Shown here: piece by piece, positions 1 to 7,172 of the stretch
Numbering within the stretch: position 1 is the first letter of the stretch
Layout: each line of letters begins with the position of its first letter
Assembly: GCA_049591635.1 (NCBI GenBank)
Contig: JBAWFF010000059.1
Span: 1 to 17,297, forward strand
Length of the DNA: 17,297 bases
DNA from: DATFDN01 sp049591635
GTDB taxonomy: Bacteria; Pseudomonadota; Alphaproteobacteria; Acetobacterales; Acetobacteraceae
Direction of reading: 5' to 3'
Position numbers and translations under genes: made by a program
Notes under the pieces: generated by a model
Databases searched by the model: none
Told to the model about the DNA's origin: nothing
Seen by the model: only the letters and a program-made list of their open reading frames with translations

Positions 1-63
1 TCGCGCGGGCCGGGCTGTGCCACGCGGTCCTGCCGCTCGCCGAGATCGCGCCGCGCCTGCTCG
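1..63 (+). repeat. Direct repeat copy A (63 bp, identical to 541-603)
   Basis: Bases 1-63 match 541-603 base for base and diverge at 64 versus 604. The offset is exactly 540 bases (180 codons), so both copies are read in the same CheB frame. The copy begins at the first base of the window, so its true left limit is unknown. Confidence 0.95.
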
Positions 64-629
64 CCATCGGCGGTTCGACGGGCGGCCCGCCGGCGCTGTT
101 CGCGCTGATGGGCGCCCTGGGTGCGACGATGCCGGTCCCGGTGGTGGTGACGCAGCACATGCCGGCGGCCTTCACGCCGATCCTGGCCGAACACATGGGC
201 CGGGCCGGCCGGCTGCCCTGCGCGGAGGCGCGCGACGGCGAGGCGCTGTCGCCCGGTCGCGTCTATCTTGCTCCGGGCGACCGCCATCTGCTGATCGAGC
301 CGGCGGCGAGGGGTGCCACGGCGCGGCTGAGCGATGCGGCGCCGGTCAATTTCTGCCGCCCCTCGGTCGACCCGATGCTGGAAAGCGCCGCCGCCGCGTT
401 CGACGGGCGGGTGCTCGTCGCGATGCTGACCGGGATGGGCCATGACGGGCTCGCCGGCACGCGAAGCGTGATCGCCGCCGGCGGGACAGCAATCGCCCAG
501 GACGAAGCCAGCAGCGTGATCTGGGGAATGCCCGGCGCCGTCGCGCGGGCCGGGCTGTGCCACGCGGTCCTGCCGCTCGCCGAGATCGCGCCGCGCCTGC
601 TCGACCTGCTGCGGGTGGTTCGGCGATGA
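1..629 (+). CDS. cheB: Chemotaxis methylesterase/glutamine deamidase CheB, catalytic domain, 5' end outside window
   Basis: CheB removes methyl groups from glutamates of chemoreceptors in the cytoplasm, resetting them after CheR methylation. The frame is open from base 3 to a TGA at 627-629. The catalytic triad is visible: Ser in GSTGG (codon 75-77), His in TQHM (codon 156-158) and Asp in LTGMGHDG (codon 444-446). This is the whole C-terminal methylesterase domain; the usual N-terminal receiver domain is not in the window. The 20 residues before the domain are not a normal linker. They repeat residues found at this protein's own C-terminus (ARAGLCHAVLPLAEIAPRLL), because bases 1-63 equal 541-603. 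So the gene may carry two tandem catalytic domains, or the left edge is an assembly join. The stop overlaps the cheR start as ATGA, so translation is probably coupled. Family assignment is firm; the 5' structure is unresolved. Confidence 0.93.
   Translation, partial: ARAGLCHAVLPLAEIAPRLLAIGGSTGGPPALFALMGALGATMPVPVVVTQHMPAAFTPILAEHMGRAGRLPCAEARDGEALSPGRVYLAPGDRHLLIEPAARGATARLSDAAPVNFCRPSVDPMLESAAAAFDGRVLVAMLTGMGHDGLAGTRSVIAAGGTAIAQDEASSVIWGMPGAVARAGLCHAVLPLAEIAPRLLDLLRVVRR
541..603 (+). repeat. Direct repeat copy B (63 bp, identical to 1-63)
   Basis: This copy encodes the normal C-terminal end of the CheB methylesterase domain and runs on into the last residues DLLRVVRR and the stop. Copy A instead runs into the start of the catalytic domain. 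That arrangement is what the junction of a 540-bp tandem duplication would look like. Confidence 0.95.
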
Positions 630-1450
630 GCGTCGCGTTATCGGGCGGCGCGTTTCAGGTGTTCGCCGAACTGCTACGGGAACGCTCCGGCCTCGCGATC
701 GGGCCGGACAAGCTCTATCTGCTCGAAACTCGCCTCGCCCCCATCGTCAGGCGCGAGAATCTCCGCGACCTCGCCGGCCTCGCCTACCGCCTCCGCGCGC
801 CTTCCGCCGAGACGCTGGAGCGCGAGGTGGTGGAGGCGATGACCACCAATGAAAGCTTCTTCTTCCGCGACGAATATCCGTTCGCCCATTTCCGCGCCAA
901 GGCGCTGCCGCGACTGCACGACGCCCGCCAGCGGGGCGTCCCCCTCCGCATCTGGTCGGCCGCCGCCGCCGCCGGGCAGGAGGCGTACTCGCTCGCCATG
1001 ATCCTGGCGGAGAGCGCGTTGCGGGACCGCCCGGTGGAGATCCTGGGAACCGACATCGCGCGCGAGCAACTGACTCGCGCCCGCGAGGCCCTTTACACGC
1101 AATTCGAGGTGCAGCGCGGCCTGCCGATCCAGATGCTGATGCGCCATTTCCGCCGGGAAAGTGGCGGCGACTGGCGGGTCACGCCGCCGGTGCGGGCGCT
1201 GGCGCGGTTCCGCGAGTGGAACCTCCTCGCCGACCCCACCCCGCTCGGGCGCTTCGACGTGGTGTTCTGCCGCAACGTGCTGATCTACTTCGACCAGGCG
1301 ACGAAGCGGCGCGTGCTGGCGGGGATCGCGCGGCAACTGGCCGATGACGGGCTGCTCTACCTCGGGGCGGCGGAGACGGTGCTGGGCCTGACGCCGCATT
1401 TCGTGCCGCTGGCCGAGGAGCGCGGGGTCTACGCGAAGGCGAGCGCATGA
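626..1450 (+). CDS. cheR: Chemotaxis protein methyltransferase CheR
   Basis: CheR is the SAM-dependent methyltransferase that methylates glutamates on chemoreceptors and acts opposite CheB. The 274-residue product has the usual length. It shows an N-terminal helical CheR_N domain (about 5-60), the TTNESFFFRD motif (73-82), the SAM-binding region around IWSAAAAAGQEAYS (109-122), GTDI (141-144) and the late motif FCRNVLIYFD (224-233). The start is the ATG at 626, which overlaps the cheB stop by four bases (ATGA). A longer frame beginning at 557 only reads cheB in another frame. The SAM loop is unusually alanine-rich: the family normally has a form like SAACSTGEEPYS, and here the Ser-Thr pair and the Pro are replaced by Ala and the first Glu by Gln. 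No receptor, cheA or cheW is visible; they may lie upstream. Confidence 0.95.
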   Translation: MSVALSGGAFQVFAELLRERSGLAIGPDKLYLLETRLAPIVRRENLRDLAGLAYRLRAPSAETLEREVVEAMTTNESFFFRDEYPFAHFRAKALPRLHDARQRGVPLRIWSAAAAAGQEAYSLAMILAESALRDRPVEILGTDIAREQLTRAREALYTQFEVQRGLPIQMLMRHFRRESGGDWRVTPPVRALARFREWNLLADPTPLGRFDVVFCRNVLIYFDQATKRRVLAGIARQLADDGLLYLGAAETVLGLTPHFVPLAEERGVYAKASA

Positions 1451-1545
1451 CCTGCGAGGTAATCGACGCCGACCCCAAGCGGGCGCTTTACCGCATCCGG
1501 GACCGAGCGGCATGGGCCGTGGTCCGCGACAGGGGAGTATGGATC

Positions 1546-1917
1546 ATGATCTCCATCAACGAGACCGTCAGCAACTACATCGCGGCATGGAACGAGACCG
1601 ACGCGGGGCGTCGGCGCGCGGTCGTCGCGCGGGCGTGGAGCGACGATGGACGCTACCTCGACGCCCATCGCGAGGGCACCGGGCACGCCGCGATCGACGC
1701 CATGATCGCCGCCGTGCAGGAGCGTTTCACCGGTTATCGGTTCCGTCTGGCGAGCGGGATCGAGGCGCATCATGACCGGGTGCGCTTCAGCTGGACCGCC
1801 GGCGGCACCGAGCAGGCGCCGCTGTTCTTCGGCGGCACCGACTTCGCGGTGCTGGCCGAGGACGGCAGGCTGCGCATGGTGACCGGCTTTACCGACGCCG
1901 CGCCAAGCGCCGCCTGA
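1546..1917 (+). CDS. SnoaL-like (NTF2-fold) small protein
   Basis: A 123-residue cytoplasmic protein resembling the SnoaL/NTF2-like superfamily, a cone-shaped alpha+beta barrel used by isomerases, hydratases and many uncharacterised proteins. Supporting features are the N-terminal helix with YIAAWNETDAGRRR, then a WSDDGRYLDAHREGTGHAAI segment and a C-terminal run of beta strands (HHDRVRFSWTA, GGTDFAVLAEDGR). I chose the ATG at 1546 because AGGGGAG at 1531-1537 is a good ribosome site at 8 bases and the product then starts where the family starts. An in-frame ATG at 1447 overlaps the cheR stop and would add 33 residues that look unlike the domain. There is no link to chemotaxis beyond position. 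No substrate can be named. Confidence 0.8.
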   Translation: MISINETVSNYIAAWNETDAGRRRAVVARAWSDDGRYLDAHREGTGHAAIDAMIAAVQERFTGYRFRLASGIEAHHDRVRFSWTAGGTEQAPLFFGGTDFAVLAEDGRLRMVTGFTDAAPSAA

Positions 1918-1926
1918 TCGCGGCAC

Positions 1927-1953
1927 CCCCCTCTCGCGGCGCGCGGGAGGGGG
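1927..1953. terminator. GC-rich hairpin between convergent genes
   Basis: A 12-bp stem (1927-1938 with 1942-1953, one G-T wobble) closes on a 3-base loop. It lies in the 40-base gap between the SnoaL-like gene and the convergent propeller gene. Neither side has a T-run, so it may act as a bidirectional hairpin barrier or messenger 3' end rather than a classical intrinsic terminator. Confidence 0.55.
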
Positions 1954-1957
1954 CCGA

Positions 1958-2590
1958 TCACCGAGGCCGGCGGACGGCCCGCACGGTCCCGCTGCGTCCG
2001 CCGCCACAGAAGAACCGGTCGCCGCCATCGGATTCGAGTCCCGACACGGCGACACCGGGCGGCATGTCGAGCCTCTCCAGCACCTCTCCCGTTGCGGGAT
2101 CGATCCGCCGCAAATCGCTCTCGTCGGCTTCCGAGGTGCCGTGCCAGAGCTCGCCGTCGACCCAGGTGACGCCGGTGACGAAGCGCGTGGTCTCGATGGT
2201 CCGAAGGATCGCCCCAGTCTCGGGATCGACCCGGTGGATCTTCCGGTCCCGGTACTGCCCCACCCAGAGCGTCCCCTCGGCCCAGGCGAGCCCCGAATCC
2301 CCGCCGCCGCCGGGCGCGGGGATCGTGGCGAGCACGCGCCCGGTCCGCGGATCGATCTTCTGGATGCGATCCTCGGCGATCTGAAACAGGTGCCGGCCAT
2401 CAAAGGCGGTTCCCGCATGGGCGGCGACATCGATCGAGCGCGCCGTCTTCCCGCTTTCCGGATCGAGGGCGTTCAGCCTGTCGCCGGACGCGAACCAGAC
2501 GTGCTGGCCGTCGAAGGTGACGCCGTGCACCTGGTCGGTGCCCGAGAAGGGTCCGTATTCGCGGAGGATTTCGGCGGGTGCTTGTTTCAT
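1958..2590 (-). CDS. Beta-propeller protein, glutamine-cyclotransferase/YncE-like, function unknown
   Basis: A 210-residue protein made of five repeats of about 35-40 residues (about 21-55, 58-93, 97-133, 137-176 and 180-208). Each has a pattern like GxxFDGxxLW followed by a strand ending in (I/L)DPxTGxV. This is typical of the SMP-30/NHL/YncE and plant-type glutaminyl-peptide cyclotransferase propellers; the latter are five-bladed. There is no signal peptide, so it is probably cytoplasmic, unlike most secreted YncE-like proteins. The start ATG at 2590 has no clear ribosome site, and a small inverted repeat lies just upstream (2595-2611). It is convergent with the SnoaL-like gene and divergent from the efflux operon. 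No catalytic residues can be assigned with confidence. Confidence 0.72.
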   Translation of the reverse strand: MKQAPAEILREYGPFSGTDQVHGVTFDGQHVWFASGDRLNALDPESGKTARSIDVAAHAGTAFDGRHLFQIAEDRIQKIDPRTGRVLATIPAPGGGGDSGLAWAEGTLWVGQYRDRKIHRVDPETGAILRTIETTRFVTGVTWVDGELWHGTSEADESDLRRIDPATGEVLERLDMPPGVAVSGLESDGGDRFFCGGGRSGTVRAVRRPR

Positions 2591-2594
2591 GCAT

Positions 2595-2611
2595 CCAAGC
2601 TAGGCGCTTGG
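2595..2611. repeat. 6-bp perfect inverted repeat near the propeller gene start
   Basis: CCAAGC, a 5-base spacer, then GCTTGG. It sits 4 bases upstream of the propeller ATG on the minus strand, where a hairpin could mask the start or a protein could bind. Confidence 0.4.
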
Positions 2612-2708
2612 CGGGGGAGCGGGGAGTAACAAGGTCGTCGCGAGTCGCGGCGCGGCAGGCGAAACGCGATTTGTCGTTGTCCAACTTGCCCGAACGCGCG
2701 GCTGGGCC

Positions 2709-2738
2709 ATGACTTCCCGCGGGCGGCCGAGGTATCAT
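2709..2738 (+). promoter_or_regulatory. Candidate sigma70-type promoter for the efflux operon
   Basis: A -35-like ATGACT (2709-2714, 4 of 6) and a -10-like TATCAT (2733-2738, 5 of 6) are separated by 18 bases. Transcription would begin near 2745, leaving a leader of about 60 bases before the ATG at 2807. The rest of the 2591-2806 spacer holds nothing else I can assign. Confidence 0.4.
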
Positions 2739-2806
2739 TCCGGTTAGGACGAATGGTGGCCCTTTGCGGCGTCGTCCGTTTCGTCTCCTTGCAACGGGTG
2801 CCCGAC

Positions 2807-4303
2807 ATGACCGAGCAAAGCGACAAGCCAGGTTCGATCAATGTGCAACCGGCCGCCAACGACGCGACATCCGCGCACCCCGAGCCCCGGGACGCCCGAA
2901 AGGCCACGCGGACGCGAAAGCTTCTGGCCGGCGTGCTCGGTGTCGCTGTCCTGGCGGCTCTCCTTGTGTTCGGCATCCCGTATGTCGAGGAGATGCTCAG
3001 CACCGTCTCCACGAATGACGCATTCGTGAATGGGCACGTGACGTTTGTGGCACCCCGCGTGGCAGGGCAGATTTCCCGCGTTCTGGTCGATGACAACAAC
3101 CGCGTGCACAAGGGCGACCTCCTCGCCGAGTTGGACAAGGAGCCGTACCGGGTCGCGGTCTCCGAGAAGCAGGCAGCGGTCGACACCGCGAACGCGGACC
3201 TGCAAGCAGCCATCGCGGCGGTCCGCGCGATCGAAGCGCAGGCACGGAGCCGGCGCTGGGACCTGCAACGCGCCGTGCAGGATGTCGATAGCCAGGTCGC
3301 TCTCCTGCACGCGCGGGTCGCCGCTGTTGGCAAGAGCAGGGCCGCACTGGCCCTGGCGCAGGTTGAATTCGATCGGGCGCGGCAACTCGTCGGCCGGGCC
3401 GATGTGCCGCGTGAGGTGTACGACCAGCGGCAAGCGGAGCTGACGACGGCCGGCGCGGAACTCGCCCAGACCCTGGCCGAAGTCTCCCAGATCCGCGTCG
3501 CGCTGGGGCTGCCGGCCCAACCCGACGGGGGCGATCTCGGCCAGGTGCCACCCGATCTTGACGAGACCTTTTCGTCCGTCCTCGATGCGCAGGCGCAGCT
3601 CATTCAGAGTGCCGCTCAACTCGGCGTCGTGCACTCGTTCGACCAGAGTCCGAAAGCGATGCTCGACCAGTTCGAAAAACTGGGGGACATCAACAGCACG
3701 TTCGCCCAGTTCACGGCCAATGCGCCCCCCGTCAAGCAGGCCGAGGCGAAACTCGAAGCCGCCAAGCGCGATCTCGCGCAGGCCGAACTCGATCTTCGCT
3801 ACTGCGACATCACGGTGGAGATCGACGGCGTCGTCACGCGGCGCAACGTCAATCCGGGCAACTATGTTCAGGTCGGTCAGAACCTGATGGCGGTTCGCTC
3901 GCTCGACGACATTTGGGTTGACGCCAACTTCAAGGAAACGCAATTACGCTCCCTGCGGATCGGGCAGCCCGTCGATCTGTACGTCGACATGTACGGCGGC
4001 AAACACGTCTTCAAGGGCCGGATCTCCGGCTTTACCGAGGGGACCGGATCGACCCTCGCACTGCTGCCGCCCGAGAATGCCACGGGCAATTTCGTCAAGG
4101 TGGTCCAGCGGTTGCCGGTGCGGATCGACCTCGTCGATTACAACGCCGATCAGACACCTTTGTTCATCGGTACCTCCGTCGTTCCCTACGTCTATATCCA
4201 TGAGCCGCCAACCGGACCCAATGCCGGAAAGCTTCTCCAGAGCTATATGCCGCCATCTCCGAGCCCTGGTCCGGTCGCCAGTGCGTCGGGCGCCAGGCCA
4301 TGA
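2807..4303 (+). CDS. EmrA/HlyD-family membrane fusion protein of a drug efflux pump
   Basis: The periplasmic adaptor of an EmrAB-TolC-type pump links an inner-membrane MFS transporter to an outer-membrane channel. The 498-residue product has a cytoplasmic N-terminus, one membrane segment (about 38-56), a first lipoyl half-motif (about 77-110), a long Ala/Glu/Gln-rich helical hairpin (about 111-330), the second lipoyl half (about 335-385) and a beta-barrel. It ends with the EmrA-type segment LLPPENATGNFVKVVQRLPV (419-438). I prefer the ATG at 2807; an in-frame ATG at 2753 would add 18 residues and sits only a few bases after the predicted transcript start. The stop overlaps the MFS start (ATGA). 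No local regulator or outer-membrane channel is present, so the pump may share a TolC encoded elsewhere. The substrate is unknown. Confidence 0.88.
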   Translation: MTEQSDKPGSINVQPAANDATSAHPEPRDARKATRTRKLLAGVLGVAVLAALLVFGIPYVEEMLSTVSTNDAFVNGHVTFVAPRVAGQISRVLVDDNNRVHKGDLLAELDKEPYRVAVSEKQAAVDTANADLQAAIAAVRAIEAQARSRRWDLQRAVQDVDSQVALLHARVAAVGKSRAALALAQVEFDRARQLVGRADVPREVYDQRQAELTTAGAELAQTLAEVSQIRVALGLPAQPDGGDLGQVPPDLDETFSSVLDAQAQLIQSAAQLGVVHSFDQSPKAMLDQFEKLGDINSTFAQFTANAPPVKQAEAKLEAAKRDLAQAELDLRYCDITVEIDGVVTRRNVNPGNYVQVGQNLMAVRSLDDIWVDANFKETQLRSLRIGQPVDLYVDMYGGKHVFKGRISGFTEGTGSTLALLPPENATGNFVKVVQRLPVRIDLVDYNADQTPLFIGTSVVPYVYIHEPPTGPNAGKLLQSYMPPSPSPGPVASASGARP

Positions 4304-5919
4304 CCGGCGCGGCCCTGTCGCCGCCACTCCAGAGTTCCCGGTCCCGCACGGCGATAAACCCCTGGGTCGTCGCCGCCGTTGTCGTGGTGCCGACCTTCAT
4401 GGAGGTGCTCGACACCACGATCGCGGTCGTGGCGCTGCGCTATATCGCGGGCGGGCTGTCAGCCACGGTTGACGACGGCGAATGGGTCATCACCAGCTAC
4501 CTCGCCGCCAATGCAATCGTCCTGCCGATCACCGGCTGGCTGAGTTCACACCTTGGCCGGCGCAACTATTTCCTGCTGTCGATCGGCATATTCACCCTCG
4601 CCTCGGGGCTGTGCGGCATGGCCAGCAGTCTCAGCCAACTGATCCTGTTTCGCGTGGCTCAGGGTCTTGCGGGCGGAGGACTTCAGCCCTCCAGCCAAGG
4701 CGTACTGCTCGACGCCTTCCCGGTAGAGCGGCAGGGCGCGGCCATGACGCTGTTCGGCTTGGCCGCGCTGATCGCGCCGGTTGTCGGTCCAACGCTCGGT
4801 GGCTGGATCACCGACGACTATTCCTGGCGATGGGTGTTCTGGATCAACGTCCCCATCGGCCTCCTGGCCCTGGGTGCGTGTGCCATCACACTCCAGGACC
4901 CCGAATACCTCACGGCCCAGCGCACGGAGTTGCGGAAGCGACCGTTCAGCTTTGACGGCATTGGCCTGTCGCTGCTGGTCATCGTCATCGTCTGTTGGGA
5001 GGTGACGCTCAGCAAGGGCCAGGAATGGGACTGGCTGGGCGACCCGTTCTGGCGTGTGCAAACGCTGGCGATCCTGTTCGCCGTGGGTCTGGCCGGGCTG
5101 ATCTTCTGGGAACTGCGCCATCCGAATCCGGTGGTCAATTTCCGGCCACTGGCGGAGCGGAATTTCGCCGCCTGCTGCATCATCATCTTTGGCGCCTACG
5201 CGGTGCTGTATGCCGCCAGCACCTCGTTGCCTGCCTTGCTCCAGTCGCTGTTCGGCTACGACGCATTGAGCGCCGGACTGGTCATGTCGCCGGCCGGCTT
5301 CTTTGCCGTCGTCGCCATGCCGTTCGTGGCGCGCGCGCTCGGTCGTGGAACCGATGCGCGATGGCTGATCGCCGCGGGTCTCCTGACTATGGCCGCTGGA
5401 AATTACTGGATGTCGCGGATGAACCTGGACATCAGTCCAGGGCAGGCCGTCTGGCCGCGGGTGGTGCTGATCGTCGGGCTGGCGATGTGCTTCGCCCCCG
5501 CGAACGTGGCGGCCTACCTCTATACGCCGGTCGCGTTGCGCGGGGCGGCGGTCGGCCTGTTGAGCCTCCTGCGCAACGAAGGCGGCAGCGTAGGGACATC
5601 GCTGGCCCAGACGATGCAGGAGCGCCGCGACCAGTTCCACAGTCTCCGTCTTGGCGAATCGCTCGATCCCTTCAACGCGGCGGCGCGTTCCTTCCTTGAT
5701 CAGGCTTCCGGACCATTCCTGCAACAGACTGGCGATCCGGTCGCCGCGAAGCAACTGGCCTTGCAGACGCTCGCGAACCTGCGCGAGCAGCAGGCATCGG
5801 CGCTCGCCTATTTCGATGTGTTCTGGGTGCTGGCCGCTGTCATGGTCGTGCTTGTGTTCGTTGTGCTGCTGATGAAACGCTCCGTCGCGGAGAAAGGCGC
5901 TCGGATTGGAGGCGAGTGA
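4300..5919 (+). CDS. DHA2-family (EmrB/QacA) MFS multidrug transporter
   Basis: A 539-residue inner-membrane proton/drug antiporter of the 14-helix DHA2 family, the transport partner of the preceding EmrA-like protein. Family motifs seen: LDTTIAVVAL in helix 1 (37-46), a motif-A-like loop GWLSSHLGRRNYF (79-91), motif B RVAQGLAGGGLQP (118-130) and the antiporter motif C around APVVGPTLGGW (159-169). Length and hydrophobic pattern fit 14 membrane segments. The last hydrophobic segment is near the C-terminus and is followed by a short basic tail. The ATG at 4300 overlaps the stop of the adaptor gene, so the two proteins are likely co-translated in balanced amounts. Substrates of such pumps (uncouplers, hydrophobic drugs, aromatic acids) cannot be predicted from sequence. 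Confidence 0.93.
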   Translation: MTGAALSPPLQSSRSRTAINPWVVAAVVVVPTFMEVLDTTIAVVALRYIAGGLSATVDDGEWVITSYLAANAIVLPITGWLSSHLGRRNYFLLSIGIFTLASGLCGMASSLSQLILFRVAQGLAGGGLQPSSQGVLLDAFPVERQGAAMTLFGLAALIAPVVGPTLGGWITDDYSWRWVFWINVPIGLLALGACAITLQDPEYLTAQRTELRKRPFSFDGIGLSLLVIVIVCWEVTLSKGQEWDWLGDPFWRVQTLAILFAVGLAGLIFWELRHPNPVVNFRPLAERNFAACCIIIFGAYAVLYAASTSLPALLQSLFGYDALSAGLVMSPAGFFAVVAMPFVARALGRGTDARWLIAAGLLTMAAGNYWMSRMNLDISPGQAVWPRVVLIVGLAMCFAPANVAAYLYTPVALRGAAVGLLSLLRNEGGSVGTSLAQTMQERRDQFHSLRLGESLDPFNAAARSFLDQASGPFLQQTGDPVAAKQLALQTLANLREQQASALAYFDVFWVLAAVMVVLVFVVLLMKRSVAEKGARIGGE

Positions 5920-6033
5920 GGCGAACTCGACGCTTCACACATTCGAGCGTGTGCGCTGGCCCTACCGCGGGTCGATTGCGGCGCGGCACGCGATGGCCGC
6001 ATCATGGATTTGTTGGATAGAAGGGGAACGGGC

Positions 6034-7062
6034 ATGCCGCGGTTCATGATCAATGAGCGGACCGGGCGCTTGATGCGCGCCATCGCGACTGGGGCCGTGA
6101 CCTCCCTGTGTCTCGCCGCCTTGCCGGTCGCGGCGCATGCCTATTCGGCTCTCTACGTGTTTGGCGACAGCCTGTCCGACGTCGGCAATGTTTTCGTGGG
6201 TACCGGCGGCGCTGAGCCGGCCAGTCCCTATTTCGACGGCCGGTTCTCCAACGGACCGATCTGGGCGGACGATCTTTCGGCGAGCCTGGGCCTCGGCGCG
6301 CTGAAGCCGTCGTTGCTCGGCGGGACGGACTACGCATTCGGATCAGCGACGACAAGCAACCCCTCGACCGCATCGAGCATGGTGCCGACGCTGACGCAGC
6401 AGGTCGGACTATTCCTGACGGCGACCGGCGGGAGCGCGCCGTCCTCGGCGCTCTATTCGGTCTGGATCGGCGGCTCCGACATGCTCAATCTCCTGGAGAG
6501 CGGCACGACCGGGGTGACCGCGCTGACGGAAGCGCAAGAGGCGGCGCAAAGTGCCGCGGCTGACATCGGTACGCTGATCGACCACGGCGCGCGGAGACTC
6601 CTGGTGCCGCTGCTGCCCGACATAGGCGCGTCGCCGGCCGCGACGGCGGCGGGCCTGGGCGGAGACGCGACGCTGTTGTCCCTCGCGTACAACGCCTCGC
6701 TGGAGGCCGCCATCGCGGGCCTGGGCTCGGTTCCAGGGCTCGACATCAGCTATCTCGACACGTTCTCGCTGGTCGACGCGATCGTCGCCGACCCGGCGGG
6801 ATTTGGCCTCACGAACGTGACGGAGCCTTGCTACGTCGGCCCGTATACAGGCGGCGGTTCGGTGTGCGCCGACCCGGACGGTTATCTGTTCTGGGATGCC
6901 GACCACCCCACCGCTTCCGGCGGCGCCGCCATCGCCGCTGTCGCCGAGGCCCTGGTACCCGAGCCCGGGACGATGGGGGTTTTCGTCACCGGCCTGGTCG
7001 GCCTCGCATTCACGCTGCGGCGGCGGCGGGATGGCCGACGAACGGCTTCCTTGCGGGGCTGA
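6034..7062 (+). CDS. Secreted GDSL/SGNH esterase with PEP-CTERM sorting signal
   Basis: A 342-residue exported hydrolase. A signal peptide ends near the AHA at 34-36, followed at once by block I, YVFGDSLSD (nucleophile Ser46). Block V is WDADHP (Asp298, His301). Block III reads GGSD (146-149), where the family usually has GxND, so the oxyanion-hole Asn is replaced by Ser. The C-terminus carries VPEPGT (318-323), a hydrophobic helix and an Arg-rich tail LRRRR. This is the tripartite PEP-CTERM signal cut by an exosortase and associated with extracellular polysaccharide. I chose the ATG at 6034 because AAGGGG at 6021-6026 is well placed; an ATG at 6004 lacks one. No exosortase gene is in the window. 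The substrate may be a lipid or a polysaccharide ester. The 5920-6033 gap holds nothing else clear. Confidence 0.9.
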   Translation: MPRFMINERTGRLMRAIATGAVTSLCLAALPVAAHAYSALYVFGDSLSDVGNVFVGTGGAEPASPYFDGRFSNGPIWADDLSASLGLGALKPSLLGGTDYAFGSATTSNPSTASSMVPTLTQQVGLFLTATGGSAPSSALYSVWIGGSDMLNLLESGTTGVTALTEAQEAAQSAAADIGTLIDHGARRLLVPLLPDIGASPAATAAGLGGDATLLSLAYNASLEAAIAGLGSVPGLDISYLDTFSLVDAIVADPAGFGLTNVTEPCYVGPYTGGGSVCADPDGYLFWDADHPTASGGAAIAAVAEALVPEPGTMGVFVTGLVGLAFTLRRRRDGRRTASLRG

Positions 7063-7068
7063 AGATGA

Positions 7069-7144
7069 CCCCTCCCCCAACCCCTCCCGCAAGGGGAGCG
7101 CTTCGACTCCCCTTCCCCTTGCGGGAGGGGGCTGGGGGGAGGGG
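7069..7144. repeat. Large GC-rich inverted repeat between convergent genes, probable bidirectional terminator
   Basis: The left arm 7081-7096 (cccctcccgcaagggg) is the exact reverse complement of 7115-7130. Pairing continues outward imperfectly through C-rich 7069-7080 and G-rich 7131-7144. An inner alternative pairs 7091-7098 with 7107-7114 (8 bp) around an 8-base loop. It sits between the esterase stop (7062) and the regulator stop (7173). Similar C/G-rich palindromes are common as dispersed intergenic elements in alphaproteobacteria (from memory). Copy number elsewhere cannot be judged here. Confidence 0.7.
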
Positions 7145-7172
7145 CCGCACGAGTCCGGGCGCGACGCGAGTT

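Noticed and set aside
1429..2430. 333-residue open frame on the minus strand
   Set aside because: It reads the propeller gene in a wrong frame and then runs antisense through the SnoaL-like gene.
4546..5754. 402-residue open frame on the minus strand
   Set aside because: Antisense to the MFS transporter gene; lacks hydrophobic segments or motifs and has very high Arg/Gln content.
5922..5960. Possible terminator hairpin after the MFS gene
   Set aside because: Only short 5-bp stems with large loops can be drawn and no T-run follows.
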